Part shown: positions 22,649 through 33,563 of the stretch, piece by piece
Numbering within the stretch: position 1 is the first letter of the stretch
Layout of the letters: each line of letters begins with the position of its first letter
Assembly: GCA_030295235.1 (NCBI GenBank)
Contig: AP026162.1
Location: 1 to 64,000 of the forward strand
Length of the DNA stretch: 64,000 nt
Source: Fistulifera solaris
Lineage: Eukaryota; Bacillariophyta; Bacillariophyceae; Naviculales; Stauroneidaceae
Direction of reading: 5' to 3'
The notes under the pieces: model-generated
Database searches by the model: none
What the model was told of the DNA's origin: nothing
Seen by the model: only the letters and a program-made list of their open reading frames with translations
Translations under genes and position numbers: made by a program

Positions 22649-23329
22649 TTAATAATAATGTCGCATATCATCGTCGCCAGGTGCTCGAGGCATACGTATT
22701 TGCCTTGCCGGATGGTGAGGCTGTGTTAACACCGGCGTTGCATCCAAGAGTTCAGACATGACACTCGTCGGACTTGACCTTCTGGCGAGAGCAGCGCGAC
22801 CAGCCTCTTTCTCACTCGTAATATTTGGTAAGGTCTCATCTGTTACGGCGAAGGCATCTGCTGTTCCCATTAACCGAGCCCAGTTTCTTGCATCTTGTGA
22901 AAAAGTCTCTGATAACCGAGCCAAAACGGTCGCTCGATAGTCCTCTTCTGCATCGGCTAGCTTCATTTGAGCGCGCAAGACTGATTGAAGAGTTCTCTTT
23001 CGAATATCGGATCGTTTCGCCGCATATTCAGCATGAATCCATCGTTCTAAACCTCGCCGCAAACCTCCATGACGAGCCCAGCGATTCAAGGCATTTTGTG
23101 TCTCCTCGCACGTTTTCCCATACAAATTCGTTAACAAGGAAGAATAACCATGCTTGTTAGACTCTTTCGCTACAACCATCGCTTTTCGCTTAATGTGACT
23201 TAATTCAAAAGCTTGATACCAAATATCGTGCGGAGATACAGTCGAATGATCTAAAATAGCCTCGCTCGAACAAACTTCATTGTTTACTGTGAATTGTATG
23301 CGTCGTTTGTGTGTTTTCGTCTCCTTCAT
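22649..23329 (-). CDS. Diatom-family protein (WYQxFELSHIKR type)
   Basis: 226-aa protein from the ATG at 23329 (MKETKTHKRRIQFTVNNEV), chosen because the upstream open frame is low-quality Phe/Arg-rich sequence. The N-terminal RRIQFTVNN strand and DIWYQAFELSHIKR motif match the KVxF...WYTxxEYxxIR layout of the protein at 13143-13469. The body then continues with NLYGKTCEETQNALNRWA, ARHGGLRRGLERW and an Ala/Arg-rich helix. I recognise this longer arrangement (GLERW after a leading WY motif) as recurrent in diatom genomes; function unknown. The C-terminus is disordered and Pro-rich. No signal peptide. Confidence 0.72.
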   Translation of the reverse strand: MKETKTHKRRIQFTVNNEVCSSEAILDHSTVSPHDIWYQAFELSHIKRKAMVVAKESNKHGYSSLLTNLYGKTCEETQNALNRWARHGGLRRGLERWIHAEYAAKRSDIRKRTLQSVLRAQMKLADAEEDYRATVLARLSETFSQDARNWARLMGTADAFAVTDETLPNITSEKEAGRAALARRSSPTSVMSELLDATPVLTQPHHPARQIRMPRAPGDDDMRHYY

Positions 23330-23927
23330 AATAGCCTCTTGGCTTCGTAATTGTGTTTGTTCGCGATTGAATAGGATTGTTGTATGATTATTGTTAGCAA
23401 TGGAACATCTTTTGCTTGGTCTCTTGTAATGGCAAGAGCAAAGAGGCCAGAAAACCACAAAAAGCAAAACAAAGCAGAAACGGAGCCGAAAACGCAAAAG
23501 GGGCGAAAAAGAGAAAAGCGGTGCGCCGCGGGCTTCCAGCTTCCAGTACCTACTATGCACGAAAATGTAGGCGGAATCTGAATTGGTCGTGGATTTCAGT
23601 GACGAGTTCAAGTTCGAAAAGGCCCAAAGAATTGTCAATAAAGAGGTCGTCATAAAGTATGCTGAAACACTTATATCATTATTTCTGTAAGAGGCAAAAA
23701 TCGTCAGGTCTTCTGCGGTAGTAAGAAGTTACTCTCAATAGGGCGTGTTCTTGTATCGCAGCGCGTATAACCAACCACTTACTCGACTCCTTGTCACACC
23801 AAAGGCCGAAAACGCCTAAACATAAAACGTCATCCCTTTGCGTGACAATAATGAGGTCGTTATTACACGACGATCGTTTATCATACTACGTATTGATGTT
23901 TTTAATAAACTACGTGTATAACCAGCG
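23330..23927. other. Intergenic region
   Basis: Upstream of the 22.6-kb gene and of the secreted gene at 23.9 kb (divergent pair, shared promoter region). ORFs here are Lys/Arg-rich shadows. Confidence 0.35.
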
Positions 23928-24427
23928 ATGCTCACCCACAACAGAATAAAAACCCTTTATGCTCGTTCCATAGCCTTTGCTTGGATGGTAGCGCGATTGT
24001 CGCTTGTCCTTTGTGTATTAGCACAGCCTGATTATTCTGGCCCAAAATGTACAGGGTGCCATCCAACGGCTGCGATTGCTTCAACAGCCTTTGGGAATGT
24101 AAAGACGGCTATGACGCTTTGACAACGTGCCCACACGGAGCATGTTTTGTGTCGCTCAAGGGTGAACCGACGTGCGGAGAGTCGTATTTATGTCAACCGT
24201 GTACAAGTGATGATGATTGCTTGGCGCCACAGTGAGTCCAAACACGGAAATTCCGAAATCACGACGCGCCGCTCACTTGTGTTCGTCTTCCTTTCAATCT
24301 CTACAGTGAGGCATGTGTCTGGTACGGATTTGCGAAGGGTACCGACTGTGAAACAAATGGATATGATTGTGCTACTCAAGGAAGCCTTTGCGCGAGTACA
24401 GTATTGTTCGCCTTGCAAAAAGACTAA
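23928..24427 (+). CDS. Secreted Cys-rich protein, copy A
   Basis: Exons 23928-24231 and 24307-24427 with a 75-nt GTGAGT...CTACAG intron in phase 2. A hydrophobic N-terminal segment (SIAFAWMVARLSLVLCVLA) is a likely signal peptide or anchor. After one apparent missing G in the aggg run near 24050-24055 the frame reads CTGVPSNGCDCFNSLWEC, TTCPHGACFV, GEPTCGESYLCQPC, SDDDCLAP and, across the intron, HEACVWYGFAKGTDC with a final CATQGSLCAS. About 14 cysteines are spread over about 110 residues, suggesting a disulphide-rich extracellular domain. The paralogue at 24750-25286 shares cysteine spacing and intron position. Function unknown. Confidence 0.7.
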
Positions 24428-24749
24428 GATGACTAAAACAAAAGGATTATGGAACAACCGATTTGTTCATAAGGCGCTTGCGTCAATTTAATTCTAGAGC
24501 CGCGACAAAGTTGGTATCCCTGAAGTACTTGGTAGCCGCGGGACCCCATTTACGACACGAAGCGCCTTATTCTACTCCCTCATCACGGAAGCAAAGAATC
24601 GCTAACAGCCATCAGTGATGCTCTATGGAAAATAAATTCCATTTGAACTCAATAGATATGTAAAATTTTGTTGTGTAGTCTTGATGTAAACTACACACAG
24701 AGCAGTATTTTTTATCCATTACGACAAGTTACTCAACCATGGCTTCCGT
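24428..24749. other. Convergent 3' spacer
   Basis: Spacer between the 3' ends of the two Cys-rich paralogues, with no ORF of note. A gtgtagt...actacac inverted pair near 24673-24697 could form a weak hairpin. Confidence 0.35.
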
Positions 24750-25286
24750 TTACACAACGCGCGTTGCACACACCTGTCGGCCTTCCAACAAGCCCGAGCA
24801 GAGACTATGCGAAATGCGTCCGACGTAGATACATGCTTCACTAAATAATATGAAAAGGATAACAGAAGGGTGAGATTAGGGATGATAGGACGTGATTGGA
24901 TCAAGTTGATGCATTTACAAGAAAACACAAACTATACGTGAATTTCAATGTTCTTACCCTGCATCGCATTCGCTTGAGGCGGAACATTCTTTTCCTCCTC
25001 CAGTTGCACAAATCGGATCTCCTTCAACAGTCGTAACACAGCCTGCTTCCGGATTACTTGGGCATACGACAGCACTATCCGGGTCCCGACAACGGTATTG
25101 ACTATTCTCGCAATTGCAACCATTTTCTTCCGGGCCACTACAAGCTGGGGCGCGAGGTCCACTCAGAAATGTACTTCGATCGGAAAACAATGTGTCACTT
25201 GCTTGAGAAGTTGCGACCCGCGGAAGCGACGCAAGAAACACGACCATGAGCGCGCCTTGCATGAATAGAGTGCTGCTAGTCTTCAT
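24750..25286 (-). CDS. Secreted Cys-rich protein, copy B
   Basis: 139-aa protein; exons 24958-25286 and 24750-24840 with a 117-nt GTAAGA...TTTAG intron in phase 2. The signal peptide is clear (MQGALMVVFLASLPRVATSQA). The cysteine framework PACSGPEENGCNCENSQYRC, AGCVTTVEGDPICATGGG and ECSASSECDAG, then EACIYVG after the intron, parallels copy A (CTGVPSNGCDC..., EACVWYG). The intron falls at the same codon before EAC in both copies. No frame break here. Likely exported; function unknown. Confidence 0.72.
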
Positions 25287-27082
25287 TGTGATTTAATATT
25301 CGGTAAATGGATATCAAGAACGATAATCGATGGAATGAAAATCTATAAAATAGCGTGTCGTATCTTTCAGCCTCTCGCTGCTTCTTGTGTTGAAAGACGA
25401 ACAAAAAAGCTTCGAAGCCGACGAATGCCGCGAGCCGCGAGCCGCGAAAATGCCGATGCCGCCCATAAGTCCAAAAAAGTCCGTCCTCCGTCCTCATCCT
25501 TATCCCTAAGGAAGTTTTCATGGCTTAAAGTCGACTTTACAGGATAAGTGGACTTAAAAGTCCTCTTAATTTCTGGACGTAGGACATGGTAGGATTTGTA
25601 CACAGATGATTTTTTCTCCACCTCGCGTAACAACGACATTGACGTCAATGATGCTGATCATTGATTTGCATCAAAAAGAGCGATTCAGTTAAAGAAATTC
25701 AAATACAAACATAGTAAATCCTCTTGCTATCGGTATGGGCTGCTAAACTTGCCCAAGGGCTGCTTGTAAGAGCCGAAGGGGACTTATCGCCTCGTATCCG
25801 TAATACCTCCGTTGCGCAGTCGATTGCAGCCAACTCCTGTTGAGAAAATCAATGTACCTGACTATGTAAGTGATCGAAATATCATAAAAAGTCTTTTCTT
25901 TATTAGCTCTCACCTATTGTCAACGTTTTAGGCCCCATTCGTTCCGGTACGGCGCAAGCAATTTCATGATCGTCGCCATGCTTTTTCCCTAAGTAAAATC
26001 GTGATTTGTGGACGCGCTTCTTTAATTTCAAACTCCTTCATTCAACAATCAACCAAAGTGTCCAAGAAAAGTCAATTCTTGTTTTATTACTTGAACTCCG
26101 CTCCGTTGGGGTCGGTAGCTGCTCTAGAGTCACGACGAGCGGAGCCTATCCATGATCTCGACTAGCAGTCCATTCTGAACGCCATCTGCTTGATTTACCT
26201 CGCAGTTTGTTTTTGCGGAGGTTTTGAGCCTCCGCCTGTTTCAAGAGTTCGTGTTATCGTGACGTGATAGTGTGGAAACAACAATTTGCTCTTCACATCA
26301 ATGCGTTGGAAACTGGTGCTGTTTGGGTATACATGTTCGCGAAGGCTTTGCAAAAGAATCCCAGTACTCCTCTTTTTGATATTATGTTGGATTCGAGTGA
26401 GGAATCTAGCGATTGCAACTTCTTCCGTCGTTTTCCTTTGAGAGTGATTCAATGCTGTTGCTTCGCCGACATGCATACAACAATCCCCATGCCAGCCATG
26501 GACTCGTTTACAACTTTTGGCGCCTTTTATGTGTCGAGGCAGGGATTCGTTGACCGCTAATTTTATTCAGAAAATGGATGGAAGGGAATGTTAGGCACAC
26601 AACGGTGTCTATACTACATGTTTCATTGCGACAAAGAAGCGTCGGAAGTCTTTACGATGCCTAGGTCAGCTTAATAGATCTAAGTTCCTTCTTTTGCTTA
26701 AACGCGATTATTATACGGAGTAGTAAGATTGACTTAGTCATTAGCAGTGTTTTCTCCTAAAGGCGACTGGTATAGCAGAGGCCATGAGCCGTCGACGAGG
26801 GTGTTCAAAACAATCGCCAACGTCCAATTCTACCATAAATACTCCATTTAAAGACGCATAAAAGTTATTGAAGACCCGGAGTCGAGGATAGTCAGAGTTG
26901 TACTGAGTCATGAACATGAATGACTCAATCGTTTTTCGCGAAAACCCGGAAGTTGAAGCCTCACCAAAAAAAAATCGCCGACCGTCGTGTTATTGCATCG
27001 CAGCCCATTATTAGGAAAGGTATACATTACACTTCATTTCAAATTCATGTGTCCTGACTTAATCACTTCCAGACCTCTTATA
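25287..27082. other. Long gene-poor spacer
   Basis: About 1.8 kb with no confident gene. A 93-codon minus-strand ORF at 26195-26476 (start MHVGEATALNHS) has reasonable amino-acid balance but no recognisable motif. A 7-bp-stem hairpin lies at 26215-26235. The last 100 bp are the PPR gene's 5' flank. No mobile-element ends seen. Confidence 0.35.
26215..26235. other. Perfect short inverted repeat
   Basis: gcggagg, a 7-nt spacer ttttgag, then cctccgc: a perfect 7-bp GC-rich stem with no adjacent gene end that it obviously serves. It lies inside the weak 26195-26476 ORF. Confidence 0.5.
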
Positions 27083-29405
27083 ATGAAAAGTAATTCTATT
27101 AGACTATATGGGTCAGATGTTCGAATTAGAAGAAGAAGAACATCCATTAAAAGAGGAACACTGTTTCTTATCCTGATCGGTGTTTTTGCAGAGCGCTCTC
27201 AGTCCTTTCTCTTTCATGTTCCTCAACAACTACGGTCTTACCCTTCATTAACATCGCAATGCAGAAGGAATGATATAGAGCGTTATATCTGCTCGCAGTC
27301 GCCTTCAGCACTTTTTCTCGGTGTCTCTCAATCTACGTCAACGAATAACAACCGCAATCGCCGCTCATCGACGGACGATTCCTCGTCTTGGGAGCAGCGA
27401 ATACGGAAAGCGGGACGACAGGGTCGCACAGATGAAGCTATTGAACTCTACGAGACGCTTTTGCGACAATCATCTTCTTTTCTTACAATTCGTCACGTCA
27501 ACGCTGCTATAGATGCCCTCGCTCGGGCGTCTCCTCCTCGATTAGAACAAGCACTGCAACTGGCTCAATCCTCTCCTTGTCGCGTCAACGTTTACACACT
27601 GGGAATGCTGCTGAACGCGTGTGCGCGTGCTGGAGACGCCGTCACCGCACAGCGATGGCTGCGACAGGCGAATACTCTTTTGCTAGAAATCCGATTGCGC
27701 CCAATGAAGTGTGTTACCAAGCATGCATGACAGCCTGTGTTCAAGCAAATGACTTTGCTTCTTGTCGTAAACTATTTCATGAGGCTCTTGAAAAGGAATT
27801 CCCTTGACCGTGATTGGTTACAATATCGTTGTATCGGCCGCGGCGAAACAAGGGGATTGGCAAACAGCCATGGCTGTTGTAAAGCAAATGCAAGCACCGA
27901 ATTCCACTACCCCTGCCCCAGATGCTGTTACATACGGAACGCTGTTAGCAGCATGCGAAGCGGCGGGACAGTGGCTTCAAGTTCTCGAGCAGGCGCAAGC
28001 CATGAAGAACGAAGGATTTGATCTTGATGTGAGGGCTTTGAGTAGTTGTCTACACGCTTGTCAGCAACTAGGGCGAGCTGAACAGGCATTGCAGCTACTA
28101 GAGCAGATGGAAGCATTGCCGGCGACTGATACACAGGTACCTGACGCTGTGGCGTATCGTCTGGCTCTTTCGGCGTGTGCGCGGGGTGGGAAACTGGCGG
28201 AAGGCTTACGGTTGTTGGAAAAGTTGGAAACGCATTTCCCACACGAAGAAGCCAATGTCGTAGCATACACTGCTGCTATTGCAGGGTGCGAATCAGAAGG
28301 GCAGTGGAAAGTGGCATTTCGCTTAGTTGATCGCATGCGCAAACGCGGTGTTCAACCCAATGAAATGACATTCGTAGCAGTCCTTGCCGCTTGCGCCACA
28401 GCATGTGCACGCCAAGCTTCGACGTTGGCGTCAAAAACGTCTACAGACGTATCAGCTCCCAAAGATATTACGAGCTCGGAACCTTACCAGCAGGCTATGA
28501 AGCTGTTGCGCGTCTTGAAGAAAGATACGACAGTAGTAAATCCTAACATTCACGTGTACAATGCTGCTTTGCGTGTATGCGCGGAGGCATGCGATTTGAA
28601 AGGAGCATTTGCGCTCTATAACGAGCTGATTGAGGACCGAGATTCATCTGCTAACATACCTGAAGGGACCGTCACTTTGGCACCCAATATTGTCACATTC
28701 GGCACGTTGATGACTGCATGTGAACGTGTAGGAAGTATGGAAGGTGTAACTCAAGTATTTCGTTGGATGCAGGATCTTTCTGGTCCTCCTATAAAGCCCA
28801 ATGAAATCGTTTATGGTGCGGCCCTCAGTGCATGCCGACGTGCACAAAATGACGAACGCTCTTTCTTTCTGTTTGAGCAGATGCTACAAAACCCAAAGTT
28901 ACGACCGAACGTCGCTACATATAATACAGTTTTGCTGGCTCAAACCGAAGCGGGTACGAAAACATCAACGGCAAGGGCGCTGTCAGTCTTTCGATCTCTT
29001 TACAACAGCCCGTACACACAGCCCAATCGGCAATCGTATCAGATTATAATTCGTGCTCTTGCTTTGGATCGCCGGCCTTTAGAAGCATTGACATTGTTGC
29101 AACAAATGCAGCAGGCTGGGTTCCGTCCAGACGTAGATCTATATACCTGCACCGTCGCAGCGTTCGAAAAGACGGGCCAGCCTGCTCAAGCGCTCAAGTT
29201 GATGGAGGCCATGCGCGCCGATGGGTATGACTTCTATTCCAACGGGGTACTGGATGCGGCATTCAAGCAAGGGGTACAGATTGTGAGTTCAGTCCAGCGC
29301 GGTTTAGAAACGAAAAAGATGCCGAAATCTCTCGATGCTGGATTGGGCGCCCCTCGCTCGTTTAATGAAACGATTGCGCAATGGATAGCTCCTAGTATGG
29401 AATAA
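27083..29405 (+). CDS. Pentatricopeptide repeat protein, plastid-targeted
   Basis: Organellar RNA-binding PPR protein of about 775 aa. A basic start and hydrophobic core (RGTLFLILIGVFAERSQS) followed by FLFHVP resemble a signal peptide with an aromatic +1 residue, so plastid import by the bipartite route is likely. A Ser/Arg-rich linker leads to about 15 degenerate 35-residue helical repeats, e.g. VNVYTLGMLLNACARAGD, VTYGTLLAACEAAGQW, VAYTAAIAGCESEGQW, VTFGTLMTACERVGSM and DLYTCTVAAFEKTGQP. Two one-base losses split it, at GG 27667-27668 (Q-GEYSFARNP) and ccc 27801-27803 (KEF-LTVIGYN). No DYW or SMR domain follows. The first in-frame ATG could also be 27047. Confidence 0.9.
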
Positions 29406-29494
29406 ATTCAATAATATTAGCAATAATGATTTCAGATATTGTAAATCTAAAAAGCAGCTAAAGCACTGTTTCATATTTTCCAATTCTCGCTGGC

Positions 29495-30541
29495 CTACTT
29501 CATCGCCATGATAATTTTGTAAACCGCCATGCCCAACAATCCCATTTGCAACGGTTCCATTGTGGCAACATTCTGTCGTGCTGTTTGTACCGAGAAGCGT
29601 CCTGTCGATGGGTCCGTACCCAAAGCGCTGACGGTTCGAAATACATAAGCAGCTGACATGATCATCCCCAACTGCTGATACCATGACTTGGTAGGTTTGG
29701 GGGTATTATAGCCAAACGAGGAATCCTGCGGAGGCATTTCTTGAGACAGCGAGGGACGTTCATCTGCGGCGATCGCCTCGTTCAATGACACCCCAAACGA
29801 CTTTAGCTCCTTCGCATCATCGTATCCTAGCTTATAATAACGTTCCTTGAGTGCGTCTTCGTTCAGAATTCTTGCCGCTGATGATGAAGTAGATTGTGCG
29901 CTATATTCGTCACTTAGATTGAGCATCGATGGTGCAGAGCTAGCTGAAGAAGGCATGATTGATCGTACGAAAAAGACAAGGACTAATCCCATGAAGGCCG
30001 TGCTCATGTACTGATTTGAGGCGATTTGTGGCCCTACATAGGGCAATTCCCGAATTCGGTCACGACAGCGTTGAGGGAAATTTCGCAACATCGTCTGTCG
30101 AGAAGAGCCCCAATCAGGTGCAATGATAGTCGCCAAAAGCAAAGCAAAACTAATCACCATGAGCACTCGCGTGAACCCAATATAGTAGATCACAGCAAGA
30201 AGGAATAAACCCGCAGCAGCACCCGCATAATGCAACGGTAATCCTGTTCGTTGCTGAATTTGTTGCGTCGCATTTTGAACGTATCGCTGCACATTACGAT
30301 CGTTTCGTAACAATTGATACTGCCCTGCAATTTGTTCCATCCAGCTCGCCTTGACAAGATTCTCTGCTTTTAAGGCAATTTGATCTTGCGATACCGCCAT
30401 GTGTATAATGTATCGCTGTCGATCGGCTGCATATTGCAAAACGATTCCTAAAGCACCGTTACGATCAGCGCGACTCGTGTTTTGTATTTTCACAACTGTT
30501 GTTGGAGGGTTTGTTACCCAACCGTTCGGATCGCTAGCCAT
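29495..30541 (-). CDS. Conserved-type multi-span membrane protein
   Basis: 348-aa intronless protein. A soluble N-terminus (about 120 aa) is followed by a hydrophobic hairpin (AGLFLLAVIYYIGF and MVISFALLLATIIA), a third segment (STAFMGLVLVFFVRSIM), a Ser-rich acidic loop with KERYYKLGYDDAKELK, and a C-terminal hydrophobic segment (MGLLGMAVYKIIMAMK). There is no cleavable signal peptide. The layout suggests an endomembrane protein with about four spans. No family name is recognised with confidence. The 3' end lies about 90 bp from the convergent PPR gene. Confidence 0.75.
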   Translation of the reverse strand: MASDPNGWVTNPPTTVVKIQNTSRADRNGALGIVLQYAADRQRYIIHMAVSQDQIALKAENLVKASWMEQIAGQYQLLRNDRNVQRYVQNATQQIQQRTGLPLHYAGAAAGLFLLAVIYYIGFTRVLMVISFALLLATIIAPDWGSSRQTMLRNFPQRCRDRIRELPYVGPQIASNQYMSTAFMGLVLVFFVRSIMPSSASSAPSMLNLSDEYSAQSTSSSAARILNEDALKERYYKLGYDDAKELKSFGVSLNEAIAADERPSLSQEMPPQDSSFGYNTPKPTKSWYQQLGMIMSAAYVFRTVSALGTDPSTGRFSVQTARQNVATMEPLQMGLLGMAVYKIIMAMK

Positions 30542-31042
30542 TTTTACTCGTATGACTTAGCAAATAAGCAGAAAAAGAAGCAATATATTGCAAAGAAGGA
30601 TACAATCATCAATCATCACACGGAATGAAGCGATGATGCTTTGACCTTTTCCTATTTTTTTGACATCGCGCATGATGAGCATCGCGTGTCGTAATTCGTA
30701 ATGATGGCTCCAGGCTCCAACGTAATGCCGCATTTACTGTACGATGTTGTGTAGGTTTACGGAAGATCACGTGACGTATGACGCACGTACGATTGTTGAT
30801 GGTGCGACACGTGCTAAGGCTAGAAGCATGAAACGAGCTAGTTTTCTTCTACGAAGGCTAGACAAATAAATAGACTAATAAAAACTAACAAAAGCTCAAC
30901 ACACGTAAAAATCATCGATGAGAGCCGCACTGAGCCGTCATACAAGTAACTAAACAATGTTCTACGAGCGAGAAAAGCAGTGCCGAAGTGAATTCATACT
31001 TCTCTAAGTTTCAAAATTGAATTGACAGCGTATTGTATTTCA
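30542..31042. other. Intergenic region
   Basis: Spacer between two minus-strand genes with no conserved ORF. Contains cacgtgacgtatgacgcacgtac (30769-30791), a cluster of CACGTG/TGACGT-like sites that could serve the 30.5-kb promoter. Confidence 0.35.
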
Positions 31043-32887
31043 TTAGAGAAGGACCAGGGCTAATCCCAACATAAGTCCGACTCCTACTAACATCCCCAAG
31101 ACCCATTGAAGAGTCTGCCCGACAGTGTCTCTCTCGATCAGTTTAAAGTCACTAGCGTCGACGTCCGCGAGACTGCTTGCTACGTCGGTTTCAAACTCTT
31201 TCGCCAAATGAGCACCTACCATGGGAACATCCACGCCTCGCGCACCAAGACCGGTCACTTTGATCACCATAATAAAGCGGCTGGTGGATAGAATCTCAAT
31301 CGTGATCCCTGTGCTTTGTAAAGTGCCAGTTGAATAGGAATCGGTGTTGGGAAAGGGCCCGCCCGGACTTAAGACATGGCCTTTGACGAAAAAGTCCTCT
31401 TCATCACCAATATTCTTTCCTTTTTCTATATCGTATCTGCCATCCGCTTGTTGAACGGCAAGCATGTAATGATCCGCTGGCCAGCCGACACTACCGGGAT
31501 ATCCAACTTTTTTCTGAAGTGACTGATTTTCGTCGACGTGATATATCACAATACCTATGGCGATTCAAATAGAAGCGGAACGAGAAGGAAGTGAGTTAGC
31601 GTGAGCAGGTATGAGCATACAAAAGAGTTACTGTGGTAATCTTACCTCCACCAGGAACATCCTTATCGAAAAGAATCGGTTGCTTGTTTTCAAGCAACAG
31701 ATATTCACCTTCCGGGTAGTTCTTGGATATTTTGTACAATTGGGAAGACATTTGCAGCGGTTGGAGCGCGTAGTATCCATCGTAAATGATTTCGATTGGT
31801 TCAGTCCACCCAATCCGTGTTCGGCACCACCCATCCAAATGCCCCGGTGTACGAGCCGAAAAATCCCAACCTTGACTACTACTCATTGTTGTGAAACGCC
31901 CAACACCGCCTACAGGTGGAACATTCAGATCGTACAGGTCCGGAAGACCAAATCCATGCGAAAACTCGTGAACTATGGGACCGATGACTGCATTGGTAAC
32001 ATAAAACTGTGTCGGATCCCGGCTCAGGCACGTTGGAATACCAAAGGCTGATAGCATGGAAAACCCTCCCACTTCTATATAATCTTTCGATATCCATTGT
32101 GCATGATCCGGGTTGGGATCGGCAGATCCAGTCGACCAAATACGGTCCTTTCGTTCTCCGTTGTGATGTAGACAAGTTGTCAAATCCCCTATATTCAGTT
32201 GATTCGAGTTGCATGGATTAGTAATTCGTTTTCCTTGATGAGAACGCGCGCCATTTACTATCACTTACTGGATTCCGCCATGTATCCTGAGTGTAAAACA
32301 ACAAGATGATTCAGGTACCCTTCCGGGCTAACAAAGCCAGTCCACCAATCGTGCTCTGGATCGTTGTCGACTTTGTCCAATGCAAATTGAAAGAATGGGA
32401 AAAAGTTTTGACCCCAACCAGATTTTCCTGCTGCCATTTCTGCTTCTGTTTTTGTTGATACCTCCCAGTCTCGAATAACGAATTGAGGTACGTACTTCCC
32501 ATTGCTGTTCTGTCGCAGCCATTCTCTCACGGATCCGATTTCGTTAATGTCACTAGTACCGTTGCCGTTAAAGAACTCTTCCAAGTACTCTATAGTAGGT
32601 ACTTCTCGGTCGACATGATCAGCAAACTTGACAGGAAGAACAAGAACCTTGATACCTTCACCAACAGAAGGATTGAGGCGGCGTTTTGGCTTCTGCTGCA
32701 AACATTCTTCTTTGGTTTGATTGTGACAACGACTTGACGAGTCGAAGGATGAATATGTTGCTTCTGCGTCTCTTAGCTGCAGCCATTGACCTATTTCCTC
32801 CACTGAAGGTATTGTTGCGATTGAGTGCACGATACTGAAAAGAGCACATAGAAAGCCCGGAACAGAGACACGATAGCTCTTTCTCAT
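31043..32887 (-). CDS. M6-type secreted/membrane metalloprotease
   Basis: Immune-inhibitor-A-like zinc metallopeptidase. Exons are 31646-32887 and 31043-31554 with a 91-nt GTAAGA...CATAG intron. It has a signal peptide (VSVPGFLCALFSIVHSIA), a prodomain-like region with VLVLPVKFAD, HLVVLHSGYMAE before the active site, and the zinc motif HEFSHGFGLPDLYDL (HExxHxxGxxD). GWDFSARTPGHLDGWCR and a beta-rich region follow, then a C-terminal transmembrane helix (LGMLVGVGLMLGLALVLL), so the protease is probably membrane-anchored with its catalytic part outside. One G is apparently missing near 32263 (ESSK-VIVNGA). It is divergent from the lipase at 33.6 kb, another exported hydrolase. About 585 aa. Confidence 0.88.
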
Positions 32888-33563
32888 TATTTTGTTGATA
32901 ATCTTGTGACGATAATATTATCCACGAGATCCTCGTGAAGCAGTCGATGAAGTGTCAGGCACTGCTATTAACTGTGAAAGATTGGGCTAAAGGCAACGTT
33001 GAATGAAGATGACTTTGTTTGCTTTTCAATGAGATTGACGATGATGATCGATGATGCGAGGTTGTTGTTTGTTGAGAAATAATAATGATGAGGGTAACGG
33101 GAGTTCTGTACTCTGTACCAGGACTCTGCATTCTGGACCGGTAAAATTTCGCAAGCTGGAAGGGAAAACTATTTCTACAAGAATTCAGGACCACATTGCT
33201 TTCACATATCTACACTTCTTGTATCGAGTGTACACCTATATAATTAAAACTGTACATTTCTTTCCTAATAGAAAAGTCATTAGTCATTTACCGACCAAAA
33301 GGCCCAAACAAAAGGCTTAAGTCCACGTGCTTGGAGCTTGGAGGTTGAAGTTGAATTCGTCAACTCTACACACAATTCGAGAGTTTACCAGCTTCACGTT
33401 TTAGCGAAATGGAGGATGTTTTGCACTATGATCACGAGTCCCGCTCAGGCCACGACATTAAGAGCAATAACAATAACAAATAACCAGAGCAACATGTCGA
33501 GAGAAACGCCGATCCACAAAACAACAATGGTTGATTGATTGAAAATGAATAAAAGAAAGCCAA
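32888..33563. promoter_or_regulatory. Shared promoter region of two exported hydrolases
   Basis: 676-bp spacer between the divergent M6 protease (-) and cPLA2-like lipase (+). ORFs in it are short and featureless. Co-regulation is possible by position only; no named element is seen. Confidence 0.35.

Noticed and set aside
24232-24306. In-frame stop in Cys-rich copy A as evidence of a truncated gene.
   Set aside because: A GTGAGT...CTACAG intron removes it and the paralogue has an intron at the same codon.
27928-28266. Minus-strand ORF (112 codons) over the PPR gene.
   Set aside because: Shadow of in-frame PPR repeats on the plus strand.
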